Shown: positions 50,909-61,603, counted from the stretch's first letter. The stretch: 64,000 nucleotides of DNA from Strongylocentrotus purpuratus (GCF_000002235.5 NW_022145613.1:10788429-10852428); one strand, 5' to 3'. The notes: generated by a model not told the origin, from the letters alone. Translations and numbers: made by a program.

Positions 50909-52440
50909 CATATGACAACTATATTTGTAGAAAACGGAAATTAAGTTGATATACCTCATTTTATCGCATTAATTACCTTGCAAAAAATTACAATGTGATT
51001 GCACTTATAAGAATGTATTTAAAGGGTATTTCAGTTCAATTTCATCATTATGCTTGTATGTATTGTATACATGAATGAGCATTAGATGTGAACCTGAATT
51101 GAAACCCCCCTTTTGCAACGTAAATTCATGCAGAGTATTTGAACTGAGAGTTGATCCAGGTTATTTTCTCGATTTCTAAATCCAGTACTTGCAAATACAG
51201 CTAATTGCTAGTTATAAATGGTGAGTTGCAAGGTCTGAGTGTTTGAGACTCGCGGTTAAATTTAATTTAACTCAGATGCTGTAATAAGATACTTGGTACA
51301 AGCTCTGTACTAGAGATGAAGTAATCTCACGATACAATTTGAACTGTAAATCTTGAATAAAGATTTGTTTTCCTGCATGCGCAATTGATCATGTACGTTT
51401 CAAGATAAGTAGAAATTGAAATTTTGAGATGTAGATCTATATGTATACATATATTGATATATTTTGAACTATTAATGTTGATAAGGAACAAATAATCCAA
51501 GTCATTTCTATGAAGCTAAAAAGGGGTAAATTAATTATTAATTTAAAGGAGCCATGTTAATGTGATCGTTTATGAGAGTTAGTTTATCTGACAAAAAGGA
51601 GTATTCTGACTTACGTCATGGGCTGAAATAGCGCCATCTACGCTTTCCTAATTCCGACATAGCAGTAGCAACGAATTGGATGTTCGCACCGAAATCTTGT
51701 CCTAAATTACACCTGTTATTGATACGAAGCCAACCCGTTTGCAACAATAAGGAGGCAAGAAGGTTCGTTAATTCGATATATTAATGTATAACGAGTATAA
51801 ATAGTATAAATAATGAGAAATGATGATATGAATGTAATCTAATATGCTTAAGTGATAATGAATGGTGTGTGTAGTATTAGTGTATGCACGGACACGTATG
51901 ATACCGTATACGGCTGTAGTGGACGTTATATATATGCAAATTAGATGCACGTAAAACAGGTATACGATATATACGATATAGAGTGTAAGCTAGGGTGCTA
52001 CGTAAGGCAATGTTAATTGTATGCACGTAAATAGGTATACGATATTAACGATACGAATGACGTGTCCGCTATAAGAAGGACGCAGTCATTGATATGCGTT
52101 ATGCTAATAAGTCTTTGTGATTCAAACTATCTTCCACGAATATTGGTCACGTGACTTGAGCGAAGGTATTGTTTATAGATAATTGCATATACACAAATGA
52201 TAAGAGACAAAGAGAAGAAATTCATTTGTTATTAATCACTGCATTTAATAGGCGAACTGATGATATTATTTATACACATGTATTCGAAAATGCCTGTATG
52301 AACAATTACTTATAATCTGTTCTTTTTCTTTATCATGTTTTGTTCATACAGTTTTCACGGAGCAAGTGTGATGGAATTAGTTGACATAGAATAAATTAGC
52401 AAGTCAACCCTACTACGACTTTTCATTGACTGTTTCTTCA
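50909..52440 (+). repeat. Right LTR (1532 bp)
   Basis: The near-identical partner of 43201-44733, ending TTTCTTCA, after which homology to the internal region stops (CATGACATTGC follows). Its end fixes the array's right boundary. Confidence 0.9.
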
Positions 52441-53018
52441 CATGACATTGCTTGCAATAATGCAGTTACACTGTACATGTACCCTGCATGGCATGTAGAT
52501 TTTTATGAATCTTTAAAATAGAGTTTAGTATTTTGTGAAGTTCAAAAAACGTTTCGCCCAAATGGCAAGAAAGAAGAAAGAGATGAAATATAGATCTACA
52601 TGTACTGAATACTATAGTATTAGTTACTACATGTACTAGGCCTACTCTATGCCCGGTCTTGCCTCAGCTCTGTGATCTTCCATTAGGAGTTAGGACATAA
52701 CAAATTTAGAAAAATCACAATCACTAAATTCTTATTAATTATGGCCCTTGTGGCTTGGTCCACTCCAGCAAAGCATTATGTATAGAGGCGGTCAGGGGAG
52801 CCAGGTGCAATCTCAGCGGAACAACCGTCGATATCAGAGAGTGAAGCTTTTGGTCTAAGACTAAGACTAGTAGGAGAGTCAATGCTAATGCATATTGACC
52901 TCTAGCGCTGCACTACGTGCTAATAGACAGCAATTGCACATACAAATAGTCAATAACACACAAATGCACACAATGAAGATGATGTGGATGTCAGCAAGTT
53001 TGACAGTAGGCCTAGATC
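52441..53018. other. Spacer between BEL array and fold-back
   Basis: Non-coding. It contains TACATGTAC-type words and a GTGGCTTGGTCCACTCCA block near 52750 that recurs as GTGGCCTGGTCCACTCCA near 53848. No exon seen. Confidence 0.6.
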
Positions 53019-53662
53019 TAGATCTATTCTAGATCGAATTTTCCGTCTCTTTCGTTCGTTAGCCTCTTATTGGGGTAGGGTCGGCTCTCTCTTTAGAGAC
53101 GGAAACCGTCTATACACATTCCCTTGATAACGCCACGGCCATTTCAGGTCGTAGCGTTTTGCCCCCAAAATCCCCCAAAATGTCATTTTACCTCGTGCAT
53201 ATCCACATGTAAATTAGGCCTAGGCTATAATACATCGGTTCCACTTAACAACTTGACTGAAATAATCAGTTTAATAGTCCCTTTTTAGGAAATTATGGGT
53301 CAAAATCGAAATCCATTTTGAAAATCTTTTTCAACACGGATTTCGATTTTGACCCATAAATTCCTAAAAAGGGACTATTAAACTGATTATTTCAGTCAAG
53401 TTGGTAAGTGGAACTGATTTATTATAGCCTAGGCCTAATTTACAATATAACATGCACGAGGTAAAATGACATTTTGGGGGATTTTGGGGGCAAAACGCTA
53501 CGACCTGAAATGGCCGTGGCGTTATCAAGGGAATGTGTATAGACGGTTTCCGTCTCTAAAGAGAGAGCCGGCCGACCCTACCCCAATAAGAATTTGTATT
53601 AAGAGGCCTGCTAACGAACGAAAGAGACGGAAAATTCGGTCTAACGTTAGATCTATTCTAGA
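53019..53662. mobile_element. Fold-back element with about 300-bp arms
   Basis: The left arm (53034 to about 53323) is the reverse complement of the right arm (about 53328-53647). Matched blocks include TTTCCGTCTCTTTCGTTCGT, GATAACGCCACGGCCATTTC and GACTGAAATAATCAGTTTAA. The spacer is only a few bases. The right arm has a short extra segment near 53590 (AATTTGTATTAAGAGGCC). A 15-bp direct repeat, TAGATCTATTCTAGA, flanks both sides (53019-53033, 53648-53662) and looks like a target-site duplication. Single-arm copy at 22628. Confidence 0.9.
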
Positions 53663-54829
53663 CTAAAAATTTGAATTTTCAAATTATTCTTTAGGTCTAG
53701 TCTACAGTAACATAACAAGTAACATCAGTGTAGTTTACTGCTATAGTACTAAAGTACTGATTTTTTAGTGAGATCAGTTGAGTTTTGTATAATGGTGTTG
53801 AAAAGTTGAGAATCAATAGCACAGCTTTTAATACACAGCCAGGCCATGTGTGGCCTGGTCCACTCCAACTGCGTGGATCAACACCCTGCCGCTCCGAGTT
53901 AGGGCACGGGGCCGCAGCGGCAGCATGACGACTACCGGTATCGCTGAAAAATCTGTAATAATTCGTGTAACTTTGAGGTCTAAATCATACGGTTCTTTCA
54001 CTTACTTTTACTATTCAAGCCTCTGATATGAATCCAGTGACGTAAATTTCGGAATAAATCAGAGTATTCCGTCTGACCTTAAGAAAGTTGCCTTCTTTTG
54101 AATGATTTATTGCCCAGTTCAGAGAGGTGTCGCAGCGAATGATGTAACTGAAAAGAGGATGGTGTTGTTGACGTTGATCGCCTGGCTGGATATCGATACT
54201 ATGCAAGCATGCGGTGAGAAAAAAAGGGGAGGGGGAGTAATCCTCGTTTTCTGGGGCTGGGCGTGGGCGGGGCGCTAGCGGGGATCACTGACAACCAATA
54301 AGCATGCATGAAAGTTTCATTGAAAATCTTCAACTGACACTCCCACATACCCACGTGGTCACTCCAGTTAGGAATAGAAGAGAGCTGAACTATAGCAAGA
54401 CTACAAGAGCCAAGACATACAAAATATATTAGGGCGATTCTATAAAAAAAAATTAAAAAATTAAGAAAGGTCTTGAACCCTAGCTACATCTTCAAACTTG
54501 TTTGATTTAGAATCTAGGTCTATATAAAATTTGGTATCAAATTAAACATAGGCCTAAATATGTAATTTTCCCAGCCTGAAAAAGTTATACAGTTGTATAC
54601 TGCTAATTATTCAAATTGTACGATCAATTAACAAAAGATCTTGAAATTGACAACTGTTTATACCAATTACCAATAACCATAATTAGAAGTTTGGACAAAT
54701 TAAAGTGTAACGGTTTAAAACTTTTATGCTTACGAGTTATATAAAAGGTTAAATATTAAAATATTAAATTAGAGAAGTTTATTATTACTTACCATTTTGA
54801 CAATTTAAAAGTTTAATAATTATGTTGGT
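53663..54829. other. Non-coding spacer with a GC-box/CCAAT stretch
   Basis: Mostly AT-rich. A local GC-rich island is described separately at 54226-54310. A minus-strand open frame at 54015-54206 precedes a weak donor (CTTAAG|gtcaga) and could be a KYNU leader exon, but support is thin. Confidence 0.4.
54226..54310 (-). promoter_or_regulatory. Candidate promoter (GC boxes plus CCAAT)
   Basis: On the plus strand GGGCGTGGGCGGGGC is followed by ACAACCAATAAGCATG, so on the minus strand an ATTGGT/CCAAT-type site precedes CCCCGCCCACGCCC. The island is far more GC-rich than its surroundings. It could be the KYNU promoter, 17 kb upstream of the first coding exon; this is inference only. Confidence 0.25.
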
Positions 54830-55022
54830 TTAAAGCCACACTGTCCTACTGGTGGTAGCTACTTGCTCCCTCTAAATAGAAAACAATGCCTAATCGGGGA
54901 CCATTGGTCCCCCATGATCCTCTTTTTCTTATGTTAATTGAGATCAGAGTTGCTGAGATAACCACCTGTCCAGTGACCTTGCAGTGTGGTCTAATCCCTC
55001 CTGTAGTACAGATAAGCTTTAA
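54830..55022. mobile_element. TTAA-flanked MITE, family A, copy 4
   Basis: TTAAAGCCACACTGTCCTAC at the left and GATAAGCTTTAA at the right. It shares the family A core (CCCCATGATCCTCTTTTTCT, GATAACCACCTGTCCAGTGA). It lies just upstream of the LINE. Confidence 0.85.
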
Positions 55023-55131
55023 AAGTTTGAAAGATAAAAGATTCACTAAAGTTAAGAAGACTTTATGTTCTAATTTATCTTTGTAAGGTTATTATATGTA
55101 GTTTTGAATAATTGAAATGAGCATAGAGAAT

Positions 55132-56055
55132 TAAATTGTAATTATCTTTGTTTGCTATAGTGGAAAGGACAGCATCGAATGTGAGCGATGTGAAAAATGG
55201 TTCTGCTTGAAATGCAGTGCCTTGTCGTTGGAAGAGTTTGGATTATTCACCAAGGTGAATGCAGCTCACTGGTTCTGTCCTCCATGTGAATTTAAGGCCT
55301 TGGAAGCTGTCAAAATGGACCAGATTGTTGAGGAACGGTGCAAGAAATTTCTCGGAGAAACACAGAAAAGACTTGAAAAACTTGAACAAATGAGCAACGG
55401 TTGGTCTAAGGTGGAAGAGTTATGCAAGCGGCTTGAATCTGACGTCAAAGAAATCAAGAGCTCCCTTACAGATAAGCAGAGAATGGAACCAAGTGACATA
55501 GCTCAAGATGTCCTGGCATCATCTGTCCAGTCAATCTTCCAAGATTGTGTTAAGGAAGAAAGTGAAAAAGATAAAAGAAAACATAACATAGTTGTCTATG
55601 GACTGGCAGAAAATGATTCTGAGGACGGCAAAGAGAGGCAGTACTATGATACAGCCTCTACCCGAGGGATGCTCGATTACCTGGAAATCGAAGGAGAGGT
55701 GAAACGTGTGATTAGATTGGGAAGAAGGCAACTGGATGCAAGCGAAACTAGCTCGAGACCAAGACCGGTGCTTGTGGAATTCTCAAATGCAGACTCCAGT
55801 GCGGAAGCAAAGAGGAAAGCTAGTAAGCTTCGCTTTGGACCAAAAGACTTTAAAGAGTTATATATCCAAGCAGATCTCACAAAAACAGAACGTGCAGCAA
55901 GGAACGAACTCGTCAAGGAAATGAAAAGGAGGAAGAGTGAGGGTGACAACAACTGGATGATTCGGGGTGAAAAACTTGTGAAGAGAAAGGATCCCTCATC
56001 TCAGCCAAGCAACAAAGGTAAACAAAAAGGCCCACAGCCTTTTCAGGATGCCTAA
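55132..56055 (+). CDS. LINE ORF1 (PHD-like finger, coiled coil, RRM-like)
   Basis: The frame is open from after a TAA at about 55129. The first residues carry a PHD-type finger: CYSGKDSIECERCEKWFCLK, then C..W..CPPC (WFCPPCEF near 55270). A coiled coil follows (RCKKFLGETQKRLEKLEQMS), then HNIVVYGLAE and VEFSNADSSAEAKRKASKL, as in L1-type ORF1 RNA-binding domains, and a basic tail. It probably binds the element RNA. No ATG precedes the finger, so the start is missing or lies in a lost 5' part. The stop TAA (56053-56055) overlaps the ORF2 start. Confidence 0.8.
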
Positions 56056-58981
56056 CACAGCAGTCAACCCAGGAAACTTTTCAGATGTAAATAGTATTAT
56101 TAATAATAGACATTTAACTTGTATGTACAGCAATGTAGATTCTTTACTCAACAAGAAATCAGAACTAGAAGCAAGAATCTCTGTGAGGAACCCAGACATC
56201 ATAGCCTTAGTTGAAATATTTCCAAAGAACTTTTTTCATCCAGTTGAGGATTGTGAACTTCAGATTGGTGGATACAATATGTTTTTGCCAGCAGAAAGTC
56301 AGAGAGGAGTTATAATTTACTGCAAAAAGAACTTACAATCAAAGCAAGTAGTTTTCAAAGACAGTGACTTCATGGAAAGTGTATGGTGTGCAATTTCATC
56401 AGGATCAGAGTATTTTCTCTTTGGATGTGTCTACAGAAGCCCAAATAGTTCGGACCCAAATAATGAGGCTCTCTTGAAACTCTTTTATGAGATAGAAAAT
56501 TCTCCTTACACAAATATATTCATTGTTGGAGACTTTAACTTACCAAAGATAGATTGGGATATTCTGTCTGTATCGGAAACTGGAAATAAATTTGCCAGAG
56601 ACTTTGTGGAAGTTCTACAAAATCTGTATCTTTCACAACTTGTGGAAGAGCCCACTAGGATGAGAGACGGGCAGAAGTCCAACGTTCTAGACCTCGTCAT
56701 TACAAACCAAGTAGACATGGTCGACTGTTTAGGGATATCACCACCGATTGGTAAAAGTGACCACATGGTGCTAGATTTCAGACTTTTTCTGCCTGGTGGG
56801 GTTACAAGTGTACCTGTAACAGAACGCTTTGCATTCTTCAAAGGAGATTATGAGAGTATGAGGAAGCATGGGAAAGTAAAAGATATGTTTGTTTCAGCAA
56901 TGGTGCAGGACAGCGATGTTAATACGGATAATGACATTCTTGTACATTGCTTGGAAGAGTTAACAGCCAAGTTTATACCAAAGGTCAAAGCCAGGAATAA
57001 TCAGCAGCCACTATGGATGAACAACGATGTACGTCAAGCAATCAAATGTAAACATAAAGCTTGGAACCGTTTCCAAAAATCTAGAAGTGAGTCCGACAGA
57101 GTATCCTACAATATAGCAAGAAATGAGGCAACCGATAAAGTAAACATAGCAAAGAAGTCATTTGAACGTAAGCTGACCTTAGAAATAAAATCCAATCCTA
57201 AAAGTTTTTGGAGATATGTACAAAGTAAAAACAAATTTAAACAGGGTATTGGTGACTTGGAAAAGCCTGATGGAACCATTGCAAGCGATGATGCAGATAA
57301 AGCAGAAACACTGAACTTATTCTTTGCATCAGTCTTTACTAAGGAGGATTTATCTCTTGTACCAGCCCTTGATCTGAGAATTCGTGACAAGCAACTGGAT
57401 ACGGTCTGTTTTAATTATGAAAATGTCAAAAAAGCTATCATGAGATTGGACCAATCAAAATCTCCTGGACCAGATAACATTCACAATCGCATCCTGAAGG
57501 AATTAGTGGACGACATTTCCCGGCCACTTGCCCATCTTTTTAACAAATCTATGTCGAGTGGCGTGGTATGTGACTCATGGAAAGAAGCCAATGTGACTCC
57601 TATTTTTAAGAAAGGAGATAAAAAGAAAACAGGAAATTATCGTCCAGTCAGTCTAACCAGTTCTCTTTCCAAACTAATGGAGACCATTGTACGTGATGAA
57701 ATTGTCAAATATATGAATGAAAACTCTCTGTTCACGGAGGAACAGTACGGATTTAGAAGAAGTAGATCTTGTGCTACACAGTTGCTAAATGTTTCTGAAA
57801 CCTGGACAAAGGAATTAGACAACAAGGGAAGTATTGACTGTATCTACTTGGATTACAGCAAGGCCTTTGACAGTGTCCCACATGCTAGACTTCTGAAAAA
57901 AGTAGAGGCCTACGGTATAACAGGTAATCTGCATAGATGGATCAAGTCTTTCCTGACTGGAAGAACTCAGCGGGTAGTTATAAACGGTACCCCATCGAGT
58001 GCATCAAAAGTTGTCAGCGGCGTAGCTCAAGGAAGCGTGCTGGGGCCGACACTGTTCTTGTTGTATGTTAATGACATTCCAGATATTATATGTAACACTG
58101 AATCAGAAGTCAAACTATTTGCAGATGACACCAAAATCTTCTCACCAATTCACTCTTCATTGGATGGCAAAAATCTACAAGCAGATCTAACAAAGCTCAC
58201 AAAATGGTCCCATCAGTGGCAACTACCATTTAATCAAGAGAAGTGCAAGGTAATCCACTATGGTCGAAGAAATCCTTGTTATGATTATTTCATGTCAGAC
58301 GAAGATATACCTATTCCTGCCGTTGAAGTAGAAACAGACCTTGGGGTAACCTTTGACCAGCAATTGAGGTTTTCACGTCATGTGGATGGAGTATGTGCTG
58401 CTGCAAATCGCAAGCTAGGGATTATCAAGAGGACATTTTCTAATTTGGACAAAAATGGCTTTATACATCTATACAAATCAATTATTAGACCAAGACTCGA
58501 GTATTGCTCAACGGTGTGGCATCCTGTATTGAAAAAAGACAGCACGAAAATAGAAAAGGTACAGCGTAGAGCAACACGCCAAATACACATGCTACGACAC
58601 TTGAGCTACGAGAAGAGACTAAAACATCTCAACTTACCATCTCTTGCCTACAGACGCCATAGAGCAGACATGATACAGATATACAAAATAATGCATGGCC
58701 TAGATGAACTAGATCTAGCACACTTCTTTGACCATCCAACTGATAATAGAACCCGTGGCCATCGATACAAGATCGTTAAGAAGAAAGTCTACTCGAAGCT
58801 TAGACATGGATCATTTTCACAGAGAAGTATCAATGAATGGAACAACCTCTCCTCTGTAGTTGTGGAGAGCAAGTCACTAAACAGATTTAAATCCAATTTG
58901 TTGAAGTTTTGGTCAACAAGAAAAGATCAATTTGACCCAGAGGAGTCCTTTGCTTGTCCATGTTCGTCAATTGCTGTATAG
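56048..58981 (+). CDS. LINE ORF2: endonuclease-reverse transcriptase
   Basis: 977 codons, uninterrupted. An APE-like endonuclease comes first: catalytic Glu56 in ALVEIF, GDFN at 161-164, SDH at 237-239. The RT domain follows: TPIFKKGDKKKTGNYRPVSL, YLDYSKAFDS with Asp602, AQGSVLGPTLF and the catalytic FADD at 691-694. The C-terminal region has LEYCSTVWHP and a YRRHRADMIQIYKI stretch, typical of CR1/jockey ORF2. ATG at 56048 lies in ATGCCTAA, where the last four bases include the ORF1 stop, suggesting stop-restart translation. The gene nicks DNA and primes reverse transcription of its own RNA. All catalytic residues seem present. Confidence 0.93.
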   Translation: MPNTAVNPGNFSDVNSIINNRHLTCMYSNVDSLLNKKSELEARISVRNPDIIALVEIFPKNFFHPVEDCELQIGGYNMFLPAESQRGVIIYCKKNLQSKQVVFKDSDFMESVWCAISSGSEYFLFGCVYRSPNSSDPNNEALLKLFYEIENSPYTNIFIVGDFNLPKIDWDILSVSETGNKFARDFVEVLQNLYLSQLVEEPTRMRDGQKSNVLDLVITNQVDMVDCLGISPPIGKSDHMVLDFRLFLPGGVTSVPVTERFAFFKGDYESMRKHGKVKDMFVSAMVQDSDVNTDNDILVHCLEELTAKFIPKVKARNNQQPLWMNNDVRQAIKCKHKAWNRFQKSRSESDRVSYNIARNEATDKVNIAKKSFERKLTLEIKSNPKSFWRYVQSKNKFKQGIGDLEKPDGTIASDDADKAETLNLFFASVFTKEDLSLVPALDLRIRDKQLDTVCFNYENVKKAIMRLDQSKSPGPDNIHNRILKELVDDISRPLAHLFNKSMSSGVVCDSWKEANVTPIFKKGDKKKTGNYRPVSLTSSLSKLMETIVRDEIVKYMNENSLFTEEQYGFRRSRSCATQLLNVSETWTKELDNKGSIDCIYLDYSKAFDSVPHARLLKKVEAYGITGNLHRWIKSFLTGRTQRVVINGTPSSASKVVSGVAQGSVLGPTLFLLYVNDIPDIICNTESEVKLFADDTKIFSPIHSSLDGKNLQADLTKLTKWSHQWQLPFNQEKCKVIHYGRRNPCYDYFMSDEDIPIPAVEVETDLGVTFDQQLRFSRHVDGVCAAANRKLGIIKRTFSNLDKNGFIHLYKSIIRPRLEYCSTVWHPVLKKDSTKIEKVQRRATRQIHMLRHLSYEKRLKHLNLPSLAYRRHRADMIQIYKIMHGLDELDLAHFFDHPTDNRTRGHRYKIVKKKVYSKLRHGSFSQRSINEWNNLSSVVVESKSLNRFKSNLLKFWSTRKDQFDPEESFACPCSSIAV

Positions 58982-60320
58982 CGCCACTAAACATGTGCCA
59001 AAATATGGATTCTTCATCTGAATGTCAACGAGAGGCAAATAAGTTTTTAACTTTAAATGCCTACTTCCAAGGTATATTTCCAAGGTATATATACAAATTG
59101 AACGCTATTATTAAATCATTATTAAGGAAATTAGAAATGATGAAGTTTCGAAGATAGAATTAAGATTTTAAGATTAGAAATTTAGAAGATTAGATCAGAA
59201 GGCTAGAAGTATAATTTTTAACATTAGAAGTTTAGATTTTTAAAAGTTTTGATGATTTGTCATTAAAAGTTTAGACAAATCAAAAGTTTAGAAAATCAGA
59301 CGTTTAGAAAATTAGTAGTGAAGAGCTTTTGAAGATTTAACTTTTAAAGGTTTATAGTTTTAATGGTGTAAAAGTACAAAAGATAAACGGATTAAAAGTT
59401 AAAAAGCTTAGAAATTAAGATTAGAGGGTTATAAATTTAAATGTAAATGTGGTTGACAGCCCCGCCCAAGTTGGCCATCTGGTTGGAAATATTCCAACGC
59501 CTGATAAACCATCTTACGGAAAAATAGGCTCTGCCAGAAAAAGTCACTGGTGTTGGCGATGTTATTTGAAATAAAGCACATGACTGTCATTGTATCGTTT
59601 ATGACCATGTCACACCAAAATATGGGAGGGGTGGGCAGTGGCGGATCCGGGGGGGGGGGGCCGAGGGGCCCGCCCTCCCCCTGGTAAAAAAACGTGATTT
59701 TTCCTTTTCCCATCTGATAAGTGCATTTTTTCCTTTCTTACATGTGCTCCTTCTGCTCCTTATAAATACCCCTTTTCACCTCTGATATTTCAAATGTGAC
59801 AAGTGCCCCATTTTCCTTTGTAATTATTGCCCTTTGATAAATGTAAATCCCCTTGTTTTGTTTTTGTTTTACCTTAAAACGTTTCCCTTTGAATTACCAT
59901 GACACTCTACATTCTAATCAACTAACTTTTAAAAGATGCCGGGGGGGGGGGGGGGTCAGCTCATCATTTTTTGACCCTTCCTACTCCTGAAAGCTGGGTT
60001 GCGTTTCACGGAGACGCTATGAGTACAACTTCGCAGCCAACCCATTCAAAATGAAATGTCTGAAGTAAATTTAGCACGTGATATCGGCGAGTGACGTGCA
60101 GTGATGGTTTTGTGAAACAGACCCTTTGCCCTGGATTTGTTTTCGCATGAATGGTGAGCGACAAACGTATTTTTGTAAGTCATTTAAAAATTATATTGCT
60201 CATCAAAATATAGTAATTTTTCTTTTTTTTTACCAGATAATAAACAGATTGTAATCGAAATGCCATTCAACCTGTTTGGAATGTTATGTGACGAGAATTT
60301 ACCGCTATAAACTTAAATAT
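58982..60320. other. LINE 3' flank and repeat-rich spacer
   Basis: Contains TTTAGAA/TTAAAAG-rich low-complexity sequence (59150-59440), a MITE-like end CAGTGGCGGATCC at 59636 followed by G and C runs, a second G run (59941-59955), and a GTTTCAC..GTGAAAC element at 59995-60128. No gene was recognised. Confidence 0.55.
59995..60128. mobile_element. Small MITE with TTTCAC/GTGAAA ends
   Basis: TGGGTTGCGTTTCACGGAGA at the left is mirrored by GGTTTTGTGAAACAGACCC at the right. It is similar in ends but not in body to the CTGGGACCC family. Confidence 0.55.
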
Positions 60321-60850
60321 GTCGCAGTAGGCCTACTCGCACTCGCATGTAGCGCGCTAGGGCTAGGCACACAGCTAGCAGCGACGTGTGGCTGAAGCCT
60401 GAAGTGCCGTTGCGCTGGGCGTCGCGTCGGCACTGTATTGGGTTATGGGCTCCCTGGCCTGAGCTGACCTGCTAGCTGGGCTGAGCTCTGGAGATTGAGC
60501 GATTGAGCGATTGATTTATAATGATATGAAGTTAATGAAATAAGGCATTAAGTTTTGATCATATAATAAACGGTGCTAGTGTACTTTCATATCCATTTTT
60601 ACCCCTAACATAACTCCAGGGAGCTCTGACGGTGAAGGCGTCGGAGCTCCAGAGCCTGTTTATGAAAACGATTCAAACAGCGAGTTGGGTCACATTTTTT
60701 TCGCAATGTAAAGAGGCAGTAGATCTAGAGTCTAATTACAATTTTGACTTACAACGTTTTTCAACTCCTCTGGGCATCTCTCCAACTACTATATAGGCTC
60801 CGCCGCTACCGCGCTTGCATACTTTCTCTTCGCCATGTTGAATCGACGAG
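60320..60850 (+). promoter_or_regulatory. Candidate promoter/5' end of the right gene
   Basis: CpG- and GC-richer stretch (60340-60470), then CTACTATATAGGCTCCGCCG, a TATA-like site at about 60788-60796, then a short ORF: MLNRRVNMDESSGWKEEAPF and nine more residues (60836-60925). The short frame could be a uORF in the leader of the gene whose first coding exon is at 61693. The assignment is inference. Confidence 0.35.
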
Positions 60851-61036
60851 TCAACATGGATGAATCTTCGGGTTGGAAGGAAGAAGCACCCTTTTTCCCA
60901 TTCGAAGACTTCTTCAAATTATAATTTCAAGTAGTTCTTGTCCTTAAAATCTTGACTGATTTTGGGGTAATAACGTTTACAGTCCATATCATTTGATGAA
61001 GTAATTCATCTCTCTATTCTTTGTTTATTTCCACAG

Positions 61037-61145
61037 AAAAGCTGAATTTCGGTCGTGAACTCCATGTGCGTGTAGAGAGCATCCTTTCAAATAATTATTC
61101 TTCCTTGTGGTATTAGGAAAAAGAAATCAACACTCTACTGGAAAG
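61037..61145 (+). other. Possible 5'-UTR exon of the right gene
   Basis: Bounded by TATTTCCACAG|AAAAGC and TGGAAAG|gtaatt. It has no long frame and includes a very short ATG-TAG frame. Splice consensus is the only support. Confidence 0.25.
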
Positions 61146-61419
61146 GTAATTTACCTGTGAAGAGCTCTTGTGCACTACACACACACAAAATCGTCAAAGT
61201 ACCCTAGTGAAAAATAACAAAATTTACATGTACATGGGAATGGAGAATTTGTTGGCTGTCCACAAGAAGGCCGTCAGAGGCATGTATTGTCCATGGGAGT
61301 AACAGCCTTTTTGCGGGCAGCTAATGAATCATGGAAACAAGCAGATGGTTCCAAGGAACATTCATTGAGCTTAAATGTGATGTAGTGTTAAACTGAAAAT
61401 TAATTAATTTCATACATCA

Positions 61420-61603
61420 TTGAAAGCCCCATCGCACTACTTGCGCCCTCTATAGCAAACAATGCCTAATTGGTGCATGTTGGTCCTCCATGGTCCTCTT
61501 TCCCTTATGTTAATTGAGAGCTGATTTGATAAAATAACCACCTGTCAATGGCCTTGCGGGGAGGTCTAATCCCCCTGGTCAAACTAGTAAAGGCGGGCTT
61601 TAA
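61420..61603. mobile_element. Family A MITE, copy 5
   Basis: GAAAGCCCCATCGCACTACT at the left (flank TTGA rather than TTAA) and GGCGGGCTTTAA at the right. It keeps the family core (TTATGTTAATTGAGAGCTGA). It lies about 90 bp upstream of the mitochondrial-presequence exon. Confidence 0.82.

Larger units (their letters stand above)
38612..52440 (+). mobile_element. BEL/Pao LTR retrotransposon array, three LTRs
   Basis: A left LTR variant (38612-39328), scrambled internal pieces with a tRNA-Asp sequence (39325-39713), a truncated pol unit (39711-42799), a middle LTR (43201-44733), a near-complete gag-pol unit (44734-50908) and a right LTR (50909-52440). The two pol units are 7708 bp apart and differ at only a few bases over 3 kb. 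The middle and right LTRs are also almost identical, so duplication was very recent. Such LTR-internal-LTR-internal-LTR arrays usually come from recombination between LTRs. A clear target-site duplication was not identified. Confidence 0.9.
55132..59000 (+). mobile_element. Non-LTR retrotransposon (CR1/jockey-like)
   Basis: Two overlapping ORFs: ORF1 with a PHD-like zinc finger and coiled coil, and ORF2 with an APE-type endonuclease and RT. The 5' end appears truncated because ORF1 has no ATG near its zinc finger. The 3' boundary is not clear: AT-rich TTTAGAA/TTAAAAG-type sequence occurs both upstream (54640-54830) and downstream (59150-59440), suggesting insertion into such a region. Clade assignment (CR1/L2/jockey group) rests on ORF order and motifs. 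Confidence 0.88.

Noticed and set aside
38611..52443. ACAT at both ends of the BEL array as a target-site duplication
   Set aside because: It overlaps uncertain LTR edges and would leave non-canonical LTR ends; four bases can match by chance.
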